From: CAVVAE01 sp963746185
GTDB taxonomy: Bacteria; Actinomycetota; Actinomycetes; Propionibacteriales; Nocardioidaceae
Length of the DNA: 64,000 bases
Reading direction: 5' to 3'
NCBI GenBank assembly: GCA_963746185.1
Contig: CAVVAE010000002.1
Span: 620,001 to 684,000, forward strand
The notes under the pieces: generated by a model
Told to the model about the DNA's origin: nothing
The model's database searches: none
Seen by the model: the letters and a program-made list of their open reading frames with translations, nothing else
Position numbers and translations under genes: made by a program
Shown here: positions 16,079 through 24,670 of the stretch, piece after piece
Position numbering within the stretch: position 1 is the stretch's first letter
Layout of the letters: each line of letters begins with the position of its first letter

Positions 16079-16636
16079 CTAAGTGGACCGACCCGAGAGC
16101 TTGTCGCGCACTCGATCGACGAGGCCCGCCCCGGGATCCAGGATCTTGTTCAGCGGTGGCGTGTCGGGCGCGGACGGGTGCGGGCGAGTGGGCGCGATCT
16201 TCTTCGCAGCAGTCACCTTGTTGCCGAGTTCGACGAGCTTGTCCGTTGGCACCTGCTCGCGAAACTTGACGAACAAGACATCTTCCTCCTCCCGGATGTG
16301 ATCCAGGACTTCGCTGCTCATCTCTTCGAACACCGGCATAAAGTCCGGATCGTCCCCGTCCAGACCCTCGAGTCGTTTGAGGAGCTCTTCGGCCTTGGCG
16401 TGGTCCTCGAGCTCTTTGTCGGAGAGCTCATTGCCATCTGGAAGGTACTCGCGTGCCGCCGGGTAGAGGTATTGCTCCTCCGCGACGGAGTGCCGTACGA
16501 GCTCGGCAATGACCTCGTCGGCGTAGTCCCGACGCTCCACGGTGTCCTGCGCGAATCTGATCTTCTTGAACAGGTCCTTGACCTCGTTGTGGTCATGGGT
16601 CAGGACATCGACGACGTCCTTGGTCTCAGCACTCAT
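16079..16636 (-). CDS. hemerythrin HHE-domain protein
   Basis: A 185-aa protein with a four-helix HHE domain in residues 1-135. Metal-ligand His/Glu positions are visible as LTHDHNEVKDLF, RHSVAEEQYLYP, DHAKAEELL and DHIREEEDVLF. Such proteins bind a di-iron centre and sense or carry O2/NO or respond to oxidative stress. The C-terminal 45 residues are a Pro/Ala linker and basic tail (KLSGRST). It is a single gene, divergent from the LLM oxidoreductase across a 180-nt gap. Confidence 0.92.
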   Translation of the reverse strand: MSAETKDVVDVLTHDHNEVKDLFKKIRFAQDTVERRDYADEVIAELVRHSVAEEQYLYPAAREYLPDGNELSDKELEDHAKAEELLKRLEGLDGDDPDFMPVFEEMSSEVLDHIREEEDVLFVKFREQVPTDKLVELGNKVTAAKKIAPTRPHPSAPDTPPLNKILDPGAGLVDRVRDKLSGRST

Positions 16637-16815
16637 GGGACTCTCCTCTCGGTTGGCCGGCTCGACTCGTCTACCGCCACATGCCCAAACCCGCCGCCAC
16701 GTAAACCACCCGCTTCACGCCACGGCGAAAGGCGATGTTCAGAACTCGCCGCGCACCCGCATGAAAGCGCGGCGATCGGGCAACGAGAGGACCAGACCGT
16801 AAGGAGGTGCCTCGC

Positions 16816-17775
16816 ATGCGCATCGGATACTTCCTCTCGACAGAGGAGTTCACCCCCGCTCAGTTGATCGAGCAGGCCACGGCGGCGGAGGAAGCTGGTT
16901 TTGACGCGCTCTGGATCAGCGACCACTTTCACCCTTGGAACGACGCCCAAGGCCAAAGCCCCTTCGTCTGGACAATGATCGGCGCGTTGTCGCAGGCGTG
17001 CTCTCTCCCAGTGACGACCGCCGTCACCTGCCCTACCGTCCGCACCCACCCCGCCGTCATCGCCCAGGCGGCAGCCACGAGCGCCGTTCTCCTCGACGGC
17101 AAATTTACGCTCGGCATCGGCAGCGGCGAGGCCCTCAATGAGCACATCCTCGGAGGGCCCTGGCCCAGCGCGGATGTCCGTCTGGAGATGTTGGAGGAGG
17201 CCGTCGAGGTGATCCGTGAACTCTGGACGGGCGAGTTCGTTTCGCATCGAGGGCGGCACTACACCGTCGACACGGCGCGGATCTACACCCGACCAGAATC
17301 TCCGCCACCGATTTTTGTTTCCGGCTTCGGCCCTAAGGCCACCGATGTCGCCGGACGGATCGGCGACGGATTCATCTGCACCTCACCCGACGAAGAGCTT
17401 GTCAAGCAGTTCCGCAAAGCGGCTGGCGCGGACAAGGTAGCACAGGCGGGCTTCAAGGTTGCCTACGCTGACTCGGCTGACGAGGGAGCGGAGATCGCGC
17501 ACCGCCTATGGGCTAACAGTGGCGTTCCTGGTGAGCTTGCCCAGGTGCTCCCCTCGCCACGGCACTTCGAGCAGGCGTCGCAGCTGGTGACCGAGGAAAT
17601 GACCCGGGAGTCGGTGGTCTGTGGCAAGGACCCTGATGAGCACGCGGAAGCCTTCTCGCCGTACGTCGAGGCTGGCTTCGACGAGATCTATGTCGCGAAC
17701 ATGGGGCAGCACTACGAGCCGATGATCAAGATGTACGGCGAACAGGTCCTGCCGCGCCTTCGTCGCGGAAACTGA
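16816..17775 (+). CDS. LLM-class F420-dependent oxidoreductase (FGD-like)
   Basis: A 319-aa TIM-barrel luciferase-like flavin/F420 oxidoreductase. Family marks are MRIGYFLSTEEF, ALWISDHFHPW, TCPTVRTHPAVIAQAAAT, FTLGIGSGEALNEHI and VSGFGPKATDVAGRIGDG, closest to the glucose-6-phosphate-dehydrogenase-like TIGR03557 group. The ATG at 16816 follows AAGGAGG with 8-nt spacing; the GTG inside that ribosome-binding site is rejected. The presence of cofC in the same window shows the cell makes F420. The actual substrate is unknown. Confidence 0.9.
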   Translation: MRIGYFLSTEEFTPAQLIEQATAAEEAGFDALWISDHFHPWNDAQGQSPFVWTMIGALSQACSLPVTTAVTCPTVRTHPAVIAQAAATSAVLLDGKFTLGIGSGEALNEHILGGPWPSADVRLEMLEEAVEVIRELWTGEFVSHRGRHYTVDTARIYTRPESPPPIFVSGFGPKATDVAGRIGDGFICTSPDEELVKQFRKAAGADKVAQAGFKVAYADSADEGAEIAHRLWANSGVPGELAQVLPSPRHFEQASQLVTEEMTRESVVCGKDPDEHAEAFSPYVEAGFDEIYVANMGQHYEPMIKMYGEQVLPRLRRGN

Positions 17776-17827
17776 TGTCCTCACTGAGATGGGTGAGCAC
17801 GCAAGGTCGCAGGTAGCCCGGGGTCAG

Positions 17828-18913
17828 TCAGACGAGGCGATGCATCCACTGCCGCTTGTCGTCTGCGCGCCCGTACTGGATGTCGAGGAGCCGCTCACGA
17901 ATTCCGAGAGTGACCGGTGCCTCCCCCTTTGACGAGATCTCACCACCGCGCCACTTGAGGGTGCCGACAGGAGTGACGACGGCTGCTGTCCCGCATGCGA
18001 AGACCTCGGCGATGCTTCCGTCGGCAACGCCGTCGATCCACTCGTCGGCAGTGACCCGTCGCTCGTCAACCTTGTGGCCAAGTTCGTCGGCGATCTCGAT
18101 CACCGACGAGCGGGTCACTCCCTCGAGGATCGAATCGTTCAGTTCGGGCGTCGCGATAGACCCGTCGTCGTACACGAAGAACAGGTTCATCCCGCCGAGT
18201 TCTTCGACCGCCGTGCGATCCACCGCGTCGAGGAACGCGACCTGGTCGCATCCGTTGTCGATGGCCTCCTGCTGCGCGAGCAGGCTGGCGGCATAGTTGC
18301 CGCCACACTTGGCCGCACCGGTGCCACCGGGGGCCGCTCGCGTGAACTCCTCGCTGAGCCAGATCGTGACCGGCTTGACGCCGGCACTGAAGTAGGGACC
18401 AGCGGGCGACGCGATGACCGCGAAGGTCACGTGCTTGGCGGGTCTGACGCCGAGGAACACCTCGGAGGCGAACATGAACGGCCGGATGTAAAGCGACTTC
18501 TCTCCTCCGTAGGGCACCCAGTCAGAGTCCGTGGTGACGAGTGCCTCGACCGCCGCGAGGAAGTCGTCAACGGGCAGCTCAGGCAGCGCCAGCCGGTGTG
18601 CTGAGCGCTGGAAGCGGGTGGCGTTGGCCTCTGGACGGAAAGTCCACACCGAACCATCGTCGTGGCGGTAGGCCTTGGTGCCCTCGAAGATCTCTTGCGC
18701 GTAGTGCAGGACGGAGCTGGCGGGGTCGACGCTGAAGGGCCCGTAGGGCTTGACGGTCGCGTCGTGCCACTGCTTGTCGGGCGTCCAGTGGGACACGAAC
18801 ATGTGGTCGGTGAAATGCAGGCCGAACCCCGGCTCAGCGAGGATCGCGTCACGCTTGGCCGCGTCCACCGGCGCCGGGGTGCGCTGGATCGAGATCTGAG
18901 GTGCCGTCGTCAT
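17828..18913 (-). CDS. ilvE: branched-chain amino acid aminotransferase
   Basis: Fold-type IV PLP enzyme of 361 aa making the last step of Leu, Ile and Val synthesis with glutamate as donor. Signatures are QEIFEGTKAY, FRPEANATRF, the PLP-lysine region GTGAAKCGGNYAASL and EVFACGTAAVVTPVG. The start ATG lies 9 nt after the leuB stop, so leuB-ilvE is an operon. Convergent with the LLM gene, with no clear terminator in the 52-nt gap. Confidence 0.97.
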   Translation of the reverse strand: MTTAPQISIQRTPAPVDAAKRDAILAEPGFGLHFTDHMFVSHWTPDKQWHDATVKPYGPFSVDPASSVLHYAQEIFEGTKAYRHDDGSVWTFRPEANATRFQRSAHRLALPELPVDDFLAAVEALVTTDSDWVPYGGEKSLYIRPFMFASEVFLGVRPAKHVTFAVIASPAGPYFSAGVKPVTIWLSEEFTRAAPGGTGAAKCGGNYAASLLAQQEAIDNGCDQVAFLDAVDRTAVEELGGMNLFFVYDDGSIATPELNDSILEGVTRSSVIEIADELGHKVDERRVTADEWIDGVADGSIAEVFACGTAAVVTPVGTLKWRGGEISSKGEAPVTLGIRERLLDIQYGRADDKRQWMHRLV

Positions 18914-18922
18914 GGGAAGAAC

Positions 18923-19987
18923 TTAACCCACGCGGTCGCCCAGCCGGGCACAGATGCTGTCTCCGATCTCGGTGGTGCGCCGGGGTCGTCCGGCGTTGGA
19001 TGTCACGTCGTCGAACACAGCCCGCTCCACGCTCGCGGCAGCTTTGGTGAAACCGAGGTGACCGAGGAGGAGAGCCGTGCTGAGGATGGCCGCCGTGGGA
19101 TCAGCCAGCTGCTGGCCCGCGATATCGGGTGCCGAGCCGTGAACGGGTTCGAACATACTGGGAGTGGTGCCGGCTGGGTTGATGTTGCCGCTGGCAGCCA
19201 GGCCGATTCCACCCGTGACCGCACCGGCCAAGTCGGTCAGGATGTCGCCGAACAGGTTGTCGGTGACGATGACGTCGAAGCGTGCGGGCTCGGTGGTCAA
19301 CAGGATGGTCGCCGCGTCGACGTGCAGGTAGTCCACAGCGATGTCGGGGAAGTCGGCCGCCACTTCTGAGACGACGCGGCTCCACAACGAACCGGCGTGC
19401 ACCATGACGTTGGTCTTGTGCACCCACGTCAGCCGCTTGCGCGGGCGGCGCTGCGCTCGGGCGAATGCATCGCGGACGACCCGCTCGACGCCGTATGCCG
19501 TGTTGACGCTGACCTCGGTGGCGACCTCGGCAGGAGAGCCTTGGCGTAGGAGGCCGCCGCTGCCGGTGTAGAGGCCTTCGGTGCCTTCGCGGACGACGAC
19601 GAAGTCGACCTCTCCTGGATCGGCCAACGGAGTAGGTACGCCGGGATAGACCTTCGCCGGCCGCAAGTTGACGTAGTGGTCGAGCTCGAACCTGAGCCGC
19701 AGCAACAAGCCTCGCTCGAGCAGTCCGGCGGGAAGCGTTGCGTCTCCCGGTTTTCCACCGACGGCGCCGAGCAGGATCGCGTCATGCCCGCGGATCTCCT
19801 CGAGAACCGAGTCTGGCAACACCTCGCCGGTCGTCTTCCAACGCTCAGCGCCTAGTTGGTAGTCGGTGCGGTCGAACGCGAGACCTTCGGTTGGGCCGAC
19901 CGCTTCGAGGACCTTGAGCGCCTCGGCAGTGACTTCGGGGCCGATGCCGTCGCCGCCGATCACGGCCAGCCGGATCGTCGTTGTCAT
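18923..19987 (-). CDS. leuB: 3-isopropylmalate dehydrogenase
   Basis: NAD- and Mg2+-dependent oxidative decarboxylase of leucine synthesis, 354 aa. The N-terminal IGGDGIGPEVTAEAL, the substrate-binding LRFELDHYVNLRPAK, VREGTEGLYTGSGG, the Mg site VTDNLFGDILTDLAG and nucleotide loop EPVHGSAPDIAGQ are all present. A TAGGCT hexamer ends 6 nt before the ATG, suggesting a leaderless transcript. First gene of leuB-ilvE. Confidence 0.97.
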   Translation of the reverse strand: MTTTIRLAVIGGDGIGPEVTAEALKVLEAVGPTEGLAFDRTDYQLGAERWKTTGEVLPDSVLEEIRGHDAILLGAVGGKPGDATLPAGLLERGLLLRLRFELDHYVNLRPAKVYPGVPTPLADPGEVDFVVVREGTEGLYTGSGGLLRQGSPAEVATEVSVNTAYGVERVVRDAFARAQRRPRKRLTWVHKTNVMVHAGSLWSRVVSEVAADFPDIAVDYLHVDAATILLTTEPARFDVIVTDNLFGDILTDLAGAVTGGIGLAASGNINPAGTTPSMFEPVHGSAPDIAGQQLADPTAAILSTALLLGHLGFTKAAASVERAVFDDVTSNAGRPRRTTEIGDSICARLGDRVG

Positions 19988-20629
19988 CCCTACAGCCTAG
20001 GACTCGTATCTGAACGCGTGGGGCGTGCAGGCTTCCCGAGTACGAGTAGCAGGTGGCTTATCGCGGGTGTCCCCGCGGCTTCAGCGCTGCTGACAGATCC
20101 GTCAGTTGTCGTCAGGACGCTCCCCGCCGTTGTCTCGCAGGTCGATCGACTCCTGGACCGGTGCTGACCAAGTGGCGGGACTACCACGTTGAGCGGGGTT
20201 GGCCGAGTTGGCCGGGTGGTCCTCGTCGTGATGAGCGGGACCCCAATCGGGATACATCTCGTACATGAGTACTGCTCCAGTTCGTGTCTGTGCTGTGGCT
20301 GTGGACTGCGGCTAACCCAGGGGGTTGTCGACCAGCGGCGGACGTACTCGAACAGGTGCGCTCTTGGCGCTACGAGGATTCAAGTGACGGAGGAGAACCG
20401 AATGCGATCGGCAGTTGCGGTTCCTCGGCGACGCGGTCGGCCAACACCCGAAACTCCGCGGCGAGGAGTTGGCCTAGGAGGCCCCGCCGCGGCAAGTAAG
20501 GATGACTACGTAGAACCGCATGATGTGTCCAGGGTAGAGCCGCAGCGCCTGGCATGCCTCCGATTTGGACGATCGTCTTGTCATCTGAGACGCACGAAGT
20601 GCCAGGAACGGTGTGACAAACTCGAGGTC
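19988..20629. other. 640-nt region without a convincing gene
   Basis: Upstream of leuB and upstream of the methyltransferase. Short open frames exist on both strands. The minus strand at 20370-20470 reads LLAAEFRVLADRVAEEPQLP, which looks codon-biased but has no supported start. A 16-codon plus-strand frame near 20264 reads MSTAPVRVCAVAVDCG. A GGAGGA site before the ATG at 20402 leads into an Arg/Pro-rich frame that fuses to the methyltransferase. The mix suggests degenerate coding sequence rather than a plain promoter gap. No repeat or RNA gene is evident. Confidence 0.5.
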
Positions 20630-21196
20630 GTGGGTGCACCCGATCAACTTCCGCCGATCGTCCAGGCGGCGCTTGACCTGTCGCGACGGCGGGGTTTCGT
20701 GACGTCGAGTCGGACCGAGACGGGGCGACTGCTGGCGGCGCTCGCTGCGAGCAGATCAGGAAGGCTCGGCGAGTGCGGCACGGGTTGCGGTGTCGGCGCT
20801 GCCTGGCTGTCCAGCGGTGCACGGGACGGCAGCAACATCGTTACTGCCGAGCTCGACGCCAGCCTGGCCGAAGCCGTCAGTGACCTGTTTGCTGACGACT
20901 CCCGGGTCGAGGTGATCACGGGAGACTGGGGGGCGCTGCGCGAATTCGCCCCATTCTCGTTGCTGTTCCTCGATGTTCGTGACGCCAAACAGTCGGGGGT
21001 CGATGCCGTCGCCGAGCTGCTCGGACCGGGCGGGATCGTCGTACTCGACGACTTCACGCCGTGCGCCACCTGGCCGCCGATGTACGACGGTCGGGTCGAC
21101 ACCATGCGTCAGCAGTGGTTCACCGATGAGCGCTTCACCACGGTCGAGGTGATGGTGGCCAGCGATGCGGCTGTCCTGATCGCCAGTCGGCACTGA
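20630..21196 (+). CDS. class I SAM-dependent methyltransferase (O-methyltransferase-like)
   Basis: A 188-aa Rossmann methyltransferase if started at GTG 20630 (CGAGG just upstream). Motif I is LGECGTGCGVGAAWL, followed by the acidic strand end VTAELDAS, and SLLFLDVRDAK then GGIVVLDDFTP mark the later strands of the O-methyltransferase fold. Longer in-frame starts (ATG 20402 or earlier) would prepend an Arg/Pro-rich segment that does not look like this family, so the start is uncertain. The acceptor molecule is unknown. Convergent with serA. Confidence 0.72.
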   Translation: MGAPDQLPPIVQAALDLSRRRGFVTSSRTETGRLLAALAASRSGRLGECGTGCGVGAAWLSSGARDGSNIVTAELDASLAEAVSDLFADDSRVEVITGDWGALREFAPFSLLFLDVRDAKQSGVDAVAELLGPGGIVVLDDFTPCATWPPMYDGRVDTMRQQWFTDERFTTVEVMVASDAAVLIASRH

Positions 21197-21257
21197 CCGA
21201 CGCGGGTTGAGGCCCCGCGCCCTCACCGCGGGTCAGCGGCTTACTTACAGATCAGGC

Positions 21258-22868
21258 CTAGGCAAAGACTGCGGGCGACAAGTCGATGGAGCGGACGAGC
21301 TCTGCTTCCATCTCGCCGGCAATCTCGTCGAGCACGTCCGAAGGGATCGCGCTGTCGACGGTCAGGGCGACGAGCGCGTGACCACCTCGGTGATCGCGCG
21401 CGACCTGCATCCCGGCGATGTTGATGTCGGCATCTCCGAGAATGCGGCCGATGGCCCCGACCATTCCCGGCCGGTCTGTGTAGGTGAAGAACGCCAAGTG
21501 CTCCGTGGGCTCGAGGTCGACCTCGTAGTCGTTCACCTCGACGAGCCGTTCGCGCTGATGGATGCCGATCAGGGTGCCGGACACCGATACCTGGCTGCCG
21601 TCGGCCAGCGTTCCGCGCAGCGTGACGAGGTTGCGGTGGTCAGGACTCTCCGGGTCGGTGACGAGACGGACGGCGAGTCCGCGCTCGGCGGCGAGGAGCG
21701 GTGCGTTGACGTAGGAGACAGTCTCCTCGACGACGTCGGTGAAGACGCCCTTGAGGGCCGCGAGCTCGAGGACCTTGACGTCGTACTGCGTGATCTCGCC
21801 TCGCACCTCGACGTCGAGTTGCTGAGCCACCTCGGCGGCCAATGCGGTGAAGATCCGGCCGAGCTTCTCGGTCAGCGGGATGCCTGGACGCACGTCTTCG
21901 GCGATGACCCCACCTTGCACGTTGACAGCATCGGGGACGAGCTCTCCGCTGAGGGCGAGGCGGACGGACTTCGCGACCGCGATCCCGGCCTTCTCCTGGG
22001 CCTCGTCAGTCGAGGCGCCGAGGTGCGGGGTTGCGACGACGTTGTCGAACTCGAACAACGGAGAGTCGGTGCACGGTTCGTTCGCGTAGACGTCGAGACC
22101 GGCCGCAGCGATACGGCCCTCCTTGATCGCGACGTGCAACGCATGCTCGTCGACGATGCCTCCGCGTGCGGCGTTGACGAGGATCGCTGTTGGCTTGCAG
22201 CGGGCGAGCTGCTCCTCCCCGATCAGCCCGACAGTCTCGGGGGTCTTGGGCAGGTGCACGGAGATGAAGTCGGCGTCGGCGACCAGCTCGTCCAAGGTCA
22301 CCAGTCGCACTCCAAGCTGGGCGGCCCGGCCGGCCTGGACATACGGATCGTAGGCGATCACCTTCATGCCGAAGGCGCTCAGCCGCTGCGCGACGAGCAC
22401 GCCGATCTTGCCGAGTCCGACGATGCCGACGGTCTTCTCGTAGAGCTCGATGCCGGAGTACTTGCTGCGCTTCCACTCGCCCTGTTTGAGCGCTGCGTTT
22501 GCTGGGGCAATGTGCCGGGCTGCGGCTAGGAGCAGTCCGACGGCGAGCTCGGCCGCGCTGATGATGTTGGAGGTCGGCGCGTTGACGACCATCACACCCG
22601 ACTGCGTTGCCTGCTTGACGTCGATGTTGTCGAGGCCGACGCCAGCGCGAGCAATCACCTGGAGCCTGCGGGCAGCCGCCAACGCTTCGGCGTCCACCTT
22701 CGTCGCGCTGCGCACGAGGATCGCGTCGACGTCGGCGATGGCAGCGAGCAGTTCGGCGCGATCTGAACCGTTGCAGTGGCGGATCTCGAAGTCAGGGCCG
22801 AGAGCCTCCACGGTTGCAGGGCTCAGCTGCTCGGCGATGAGTACGACGGGCTTGGTCACTGCAGTCAC
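21258..22868 (-). CDS. serA: D-3-phosphoglycerate dehydrogenase
   Basis: First enzyme of serine synthesis, 536 aa, the long actinobacterial type. An N-terminal substrate domain, an NAD-binding domain with IVGLGKIGVLVAQRL, catalytic NAARGGIVDE and ATPHLGASTDEAQEKAG, an intervening ASB domain (residues ~320-455) and a C-terminal ACT domain (FFTYTDRPGMVGAIGRILGDADINIAGMQ core) that binds serine for feedback. The start is GTG at 22868 with GGAGGA 9 nt upstream. A 9-bp hairpin lies in the leader at 22902-22924. Confidence 0.97.
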   Translation of the reverse strand: MTAVTKPVVLIAEQLSPATVEALGPDFEIRHCNGSDRAELLAAIADVDAILVRSATKVDAEALAAARRLQVIARAGVGLDNIDVKQATQSGVMVVNAPTSNIISAAELAVGLLLAAARHIAPANAALKQGEWKRSKYSGIELYEKTVGIVGLGKIGVLVAQRLSAFGMKVIAYDPYVQAGRAAQLGVRLVTLDELVADADFISVHLPKTPETVGLIGEEQLARCKPTAILVNAARGGIVDEHALHVAIKEGRIAAAGLDVYANEPCTDSPLFEFDNVVATPHLGASTDEAQEKAGIAVAKSVRLALSGELVPDAVNVQGGVIAEDVRPGIPLTEKLGRIFTALAAEVAQQLDVEVRGEITQYDVKVLELAALKGVFTDVVEETVSYVNAPLLAAERGLAVRLVTDPESPDHRNLVTLRGTLADGSQVSVSGTLIGIHQRERLVEVNDYEVDLEPTEHLAFFTYTDRPGMVGAIGRILGDADINIAGMQVARDHRGGHALVALTVDSAIPSDVLDEIAGEMEAELVRSIDLSPAVFA

Positions 22869-22901
22869 GGGTTGGGTCCTCCAGGTTGGTGGGGGGCTCG
22901 A

Positions 22902-22924
22902 CGGCTGATCGTCGTGATCAGCCG
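22902..22924 (-). promoter_or_regulatory. hairpin between ilvC and serA
   Basis: CGGCTGATC (22902-22910) pairs perfectly with GATCAGCCG (22916-22924) around a 5-nt loop, 33 nt upstream of the serA start and about 100 nt after the ilvC stop. No U-tract. It could be a weak ilvC terminator or an operator/leader element for serA. Confidence 0.5.
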
Positions 22925-23021
22925 GAGCACAACGCCGTGCTCATGCGCCAGCCAGTCTAGACCAGCCTCGACGACTGACCGGCCCGACACCACATCGCGA
23001 CCCACGACCGGACTAGGCGGG

Positions 23022-24050
23022 TCAGCGGGCGGCGGTGCCCTCGGTGTAGTCGTCATCGTGGGACTTCACCCAGGCCATCAGCTTGCGCAGCTCGCGCCCC
23101 GTCTGCTCGATCGGGTGCGCCTCACTCTGCGCCCGGAACTCCTTGAACTTGGGAGCACCTGCGTCCTGGTCGGCGATGAACCCAGCCGCCCAGCTGCCGT
23201 CCTGGATGTTGGCGAGCAATTCCTGCATCCGCGCCTTCACCGACGCGTCAATGAGGTAGGGCCCGGAGGTGTAGTCGCCGTACTCGGCGGTGTCAGAGAC
23301 CGACCAGCGCTGCTTGGCGATGCCGCCCTCATACATCAGGTCGACGATGAGCTTGAGCTCGTGCAAGCACTCGAAGTAAGCGATCTCGGGTTGGTAGCCG
23401 GCTTCGGTCAACGTCTCGAAACCCGCCTGCACCAACGCGGACGCGCCACCGCACAACACCGCTTGCTCACCGAACAGGTCGGTTTCGGTCTCTTCGGTGA
23501 ACGTCGTCTTGATGGCACCGGCACGGGTACCGCCGATCGCTTTGGCGTACGACAGCGTGAGGTCCCACGCCTTGCCGGAGGCGTCCTGCTCGACCGCGAC
23601 CAGCACGGGGACGCCACGGCCCTCCTCGAACTCACGGCGAACGAGGTGACCGGGACCCTTCGGGGCGACCATTCCGACGTCGACGTTGGCGGGCGGCTTG
23701 ATGTAGTCGTAGCGGATGTTGAAGCCGTGGCCGAAGAACAACGCATCACCGTTGACGAGGTTGGGCTCAATCGACTCGGCGTACAGCGAGCGTTGCACCG
23801 GATCGGGAGCTAGTACGACGATCAGGTCGCTCTCTTCGCAGGCTTCGTACGGCGACACGACTCGCAGTCCTGCCGACTCCGCCTTCGAACGGCTCCTCGA
23901 GGTCTCAGGGAGACCGACTCTCACGTCGACACCAGAGTCACGCAATGACAACGCGTGCGCATGGCCTTGGCTGCCGTAGCCGAGAACGGCGACGTTGCGC
24001 CCCTGGATCACACTCAGGTCAGCGTCGTCGTCGTAGAAGAGTTCAGCCAT
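23022..24050 (-). CDS. ilvC: ketol-acid reductoisomerase (NADP+), class I
   Basis: Second common step of Val/Ile synthesis: Mg2+-dependent alkyl migration and NADPH reduction. The protein is 342 aa, class I length. The Rossmann loop GYGSQGHAHALSLRDSG, the PKGPGHLVRREFEEGRGVP strand and the DLFGEQAVLCGG metal/substrate region with the helical C-domain (FECLHELKLIVDLMYEGG-type core) are clear. AAAGGAGAT lies ~9 nt upstream of the ATG. It follows ilvN with a 71-nt gap, so ilvBNC is one unit. Confidence 0.98.
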   Translation of the reverse strand: MAELFYDDDADLSVIQGRNVAVLGYGSQGHAHALSLRDSGVDVRVGLPETSRSRSKAESAGLRVVSPYEACEESDLIVVLAPDPVQRSLYAESIEPNLVNGDALFFGHGFNIRYDYIKPPANVDVGMVAPKGPGHLVRREFEEGRGVPVLVAVEQDASGKAWDLTLSYAKAIGGTRAGAIKTTFTEETETDLFGEQAVLCGGASALVQAGFETLTEAGYQPEIAYFECLHELKLIVDLMYEGGIAKQRWSVSDTAEYGDYTSGPYLIDASVKARMQELLANIQDGSWAAGFIADQDAGAPKFKEFRAQSEAHPIEQTGRELRKLMAWVKSHDDDYTEGTAAR

Positions 24051-24121
24051 GGTGGGTCAATCTCCTTTGTGTCAGGTCGATGTGCCGATGATGCAGTGCT
24101 CACTGGGTGACTTCCGCTGGG

Positions 24122-24661
24122 TCAGGCCGGGTCGCGGATCGAGACGGGCGGTATTGGCTTCAGGTTACGGTCGGTGATCGACCTGCCGCCACGGTTGATC
24201 GCCACCATGCCTGACTGCACCAGCTCGCGGATCCCGAATGGCTCGAGCACCCGCAGCATCGCCTCGAGCTTCTCGCGTGTGCCGGTGACCTCGATCGTGA
24301 CGGCGTCGACTGCGACGTCGACGACCTTGGCGCGGAACAGCTGCACCGTTTCGAGCACTTGACTTCGCGTTTGCGAGTCGGCCCGCACCTTGACCAGCGC
24401 GAGTTCGCGCTCGACGGCGCCGGGACCTTCGAGCTCGACGATCTTGAGCACCTCGATGAGCTTGTTGAGCTGCTTCGTGACCTGCTCGAGCCGTTGGTCG
24501 TCGAGGTTGACGACGATCGTCATTCTCGACACCTCCTCGTGCTCGGTGGGGCCGACGGCGAGGGAGTCGATGTTGAAACCACGGCGGGAGAACAGCGAGG
24601 CCACTCGGGCTAGCACACCGGGCTTGTTCTCGACCAAGACGGAGAGCGTATGGGTGGTCAT
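24122..24661 (-). CDS. ilvN: acetolactate synthase small (regulatory) subunit
   Basis: A 179-aa valine-binding regulatory partner of IlvB. The N-terminal ACT domain starts LSVLVENKPGVLARVASLF with the GFNIDSLAVG turn; a second ferredoxin-like domain occupies residues ~80-165. The ATG at 24661 lies 9 nt after the ilvB stop. Feedback inhibition by Val/Leu/Ile is expected from the family. Confidence 0.97.
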   Translation of the reverse strand: MTTHTLSVLVENKPGVLARVASLFSRRGFNIDSLAVGPTEHEEVSRMTIVVNLDDQRLEQVTKQLNKLIEVLKIVELEGPGAVERELALVKVRADSQTRSQVLETVQLFRAKVVDVAVDAVTIEVTGTREKLEAMLRVLEPFGIRELVQSGMVAINRGGRSITDRNLKPIPPVSIRDPA

Positions 24662-24670
24662 CGTCGCCTC

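Noticed and set aside
21207..22529. 440-codon plus-strand open frame opposite serA
   Set aside because: Antisense shadow of serA with no recognisable domain.
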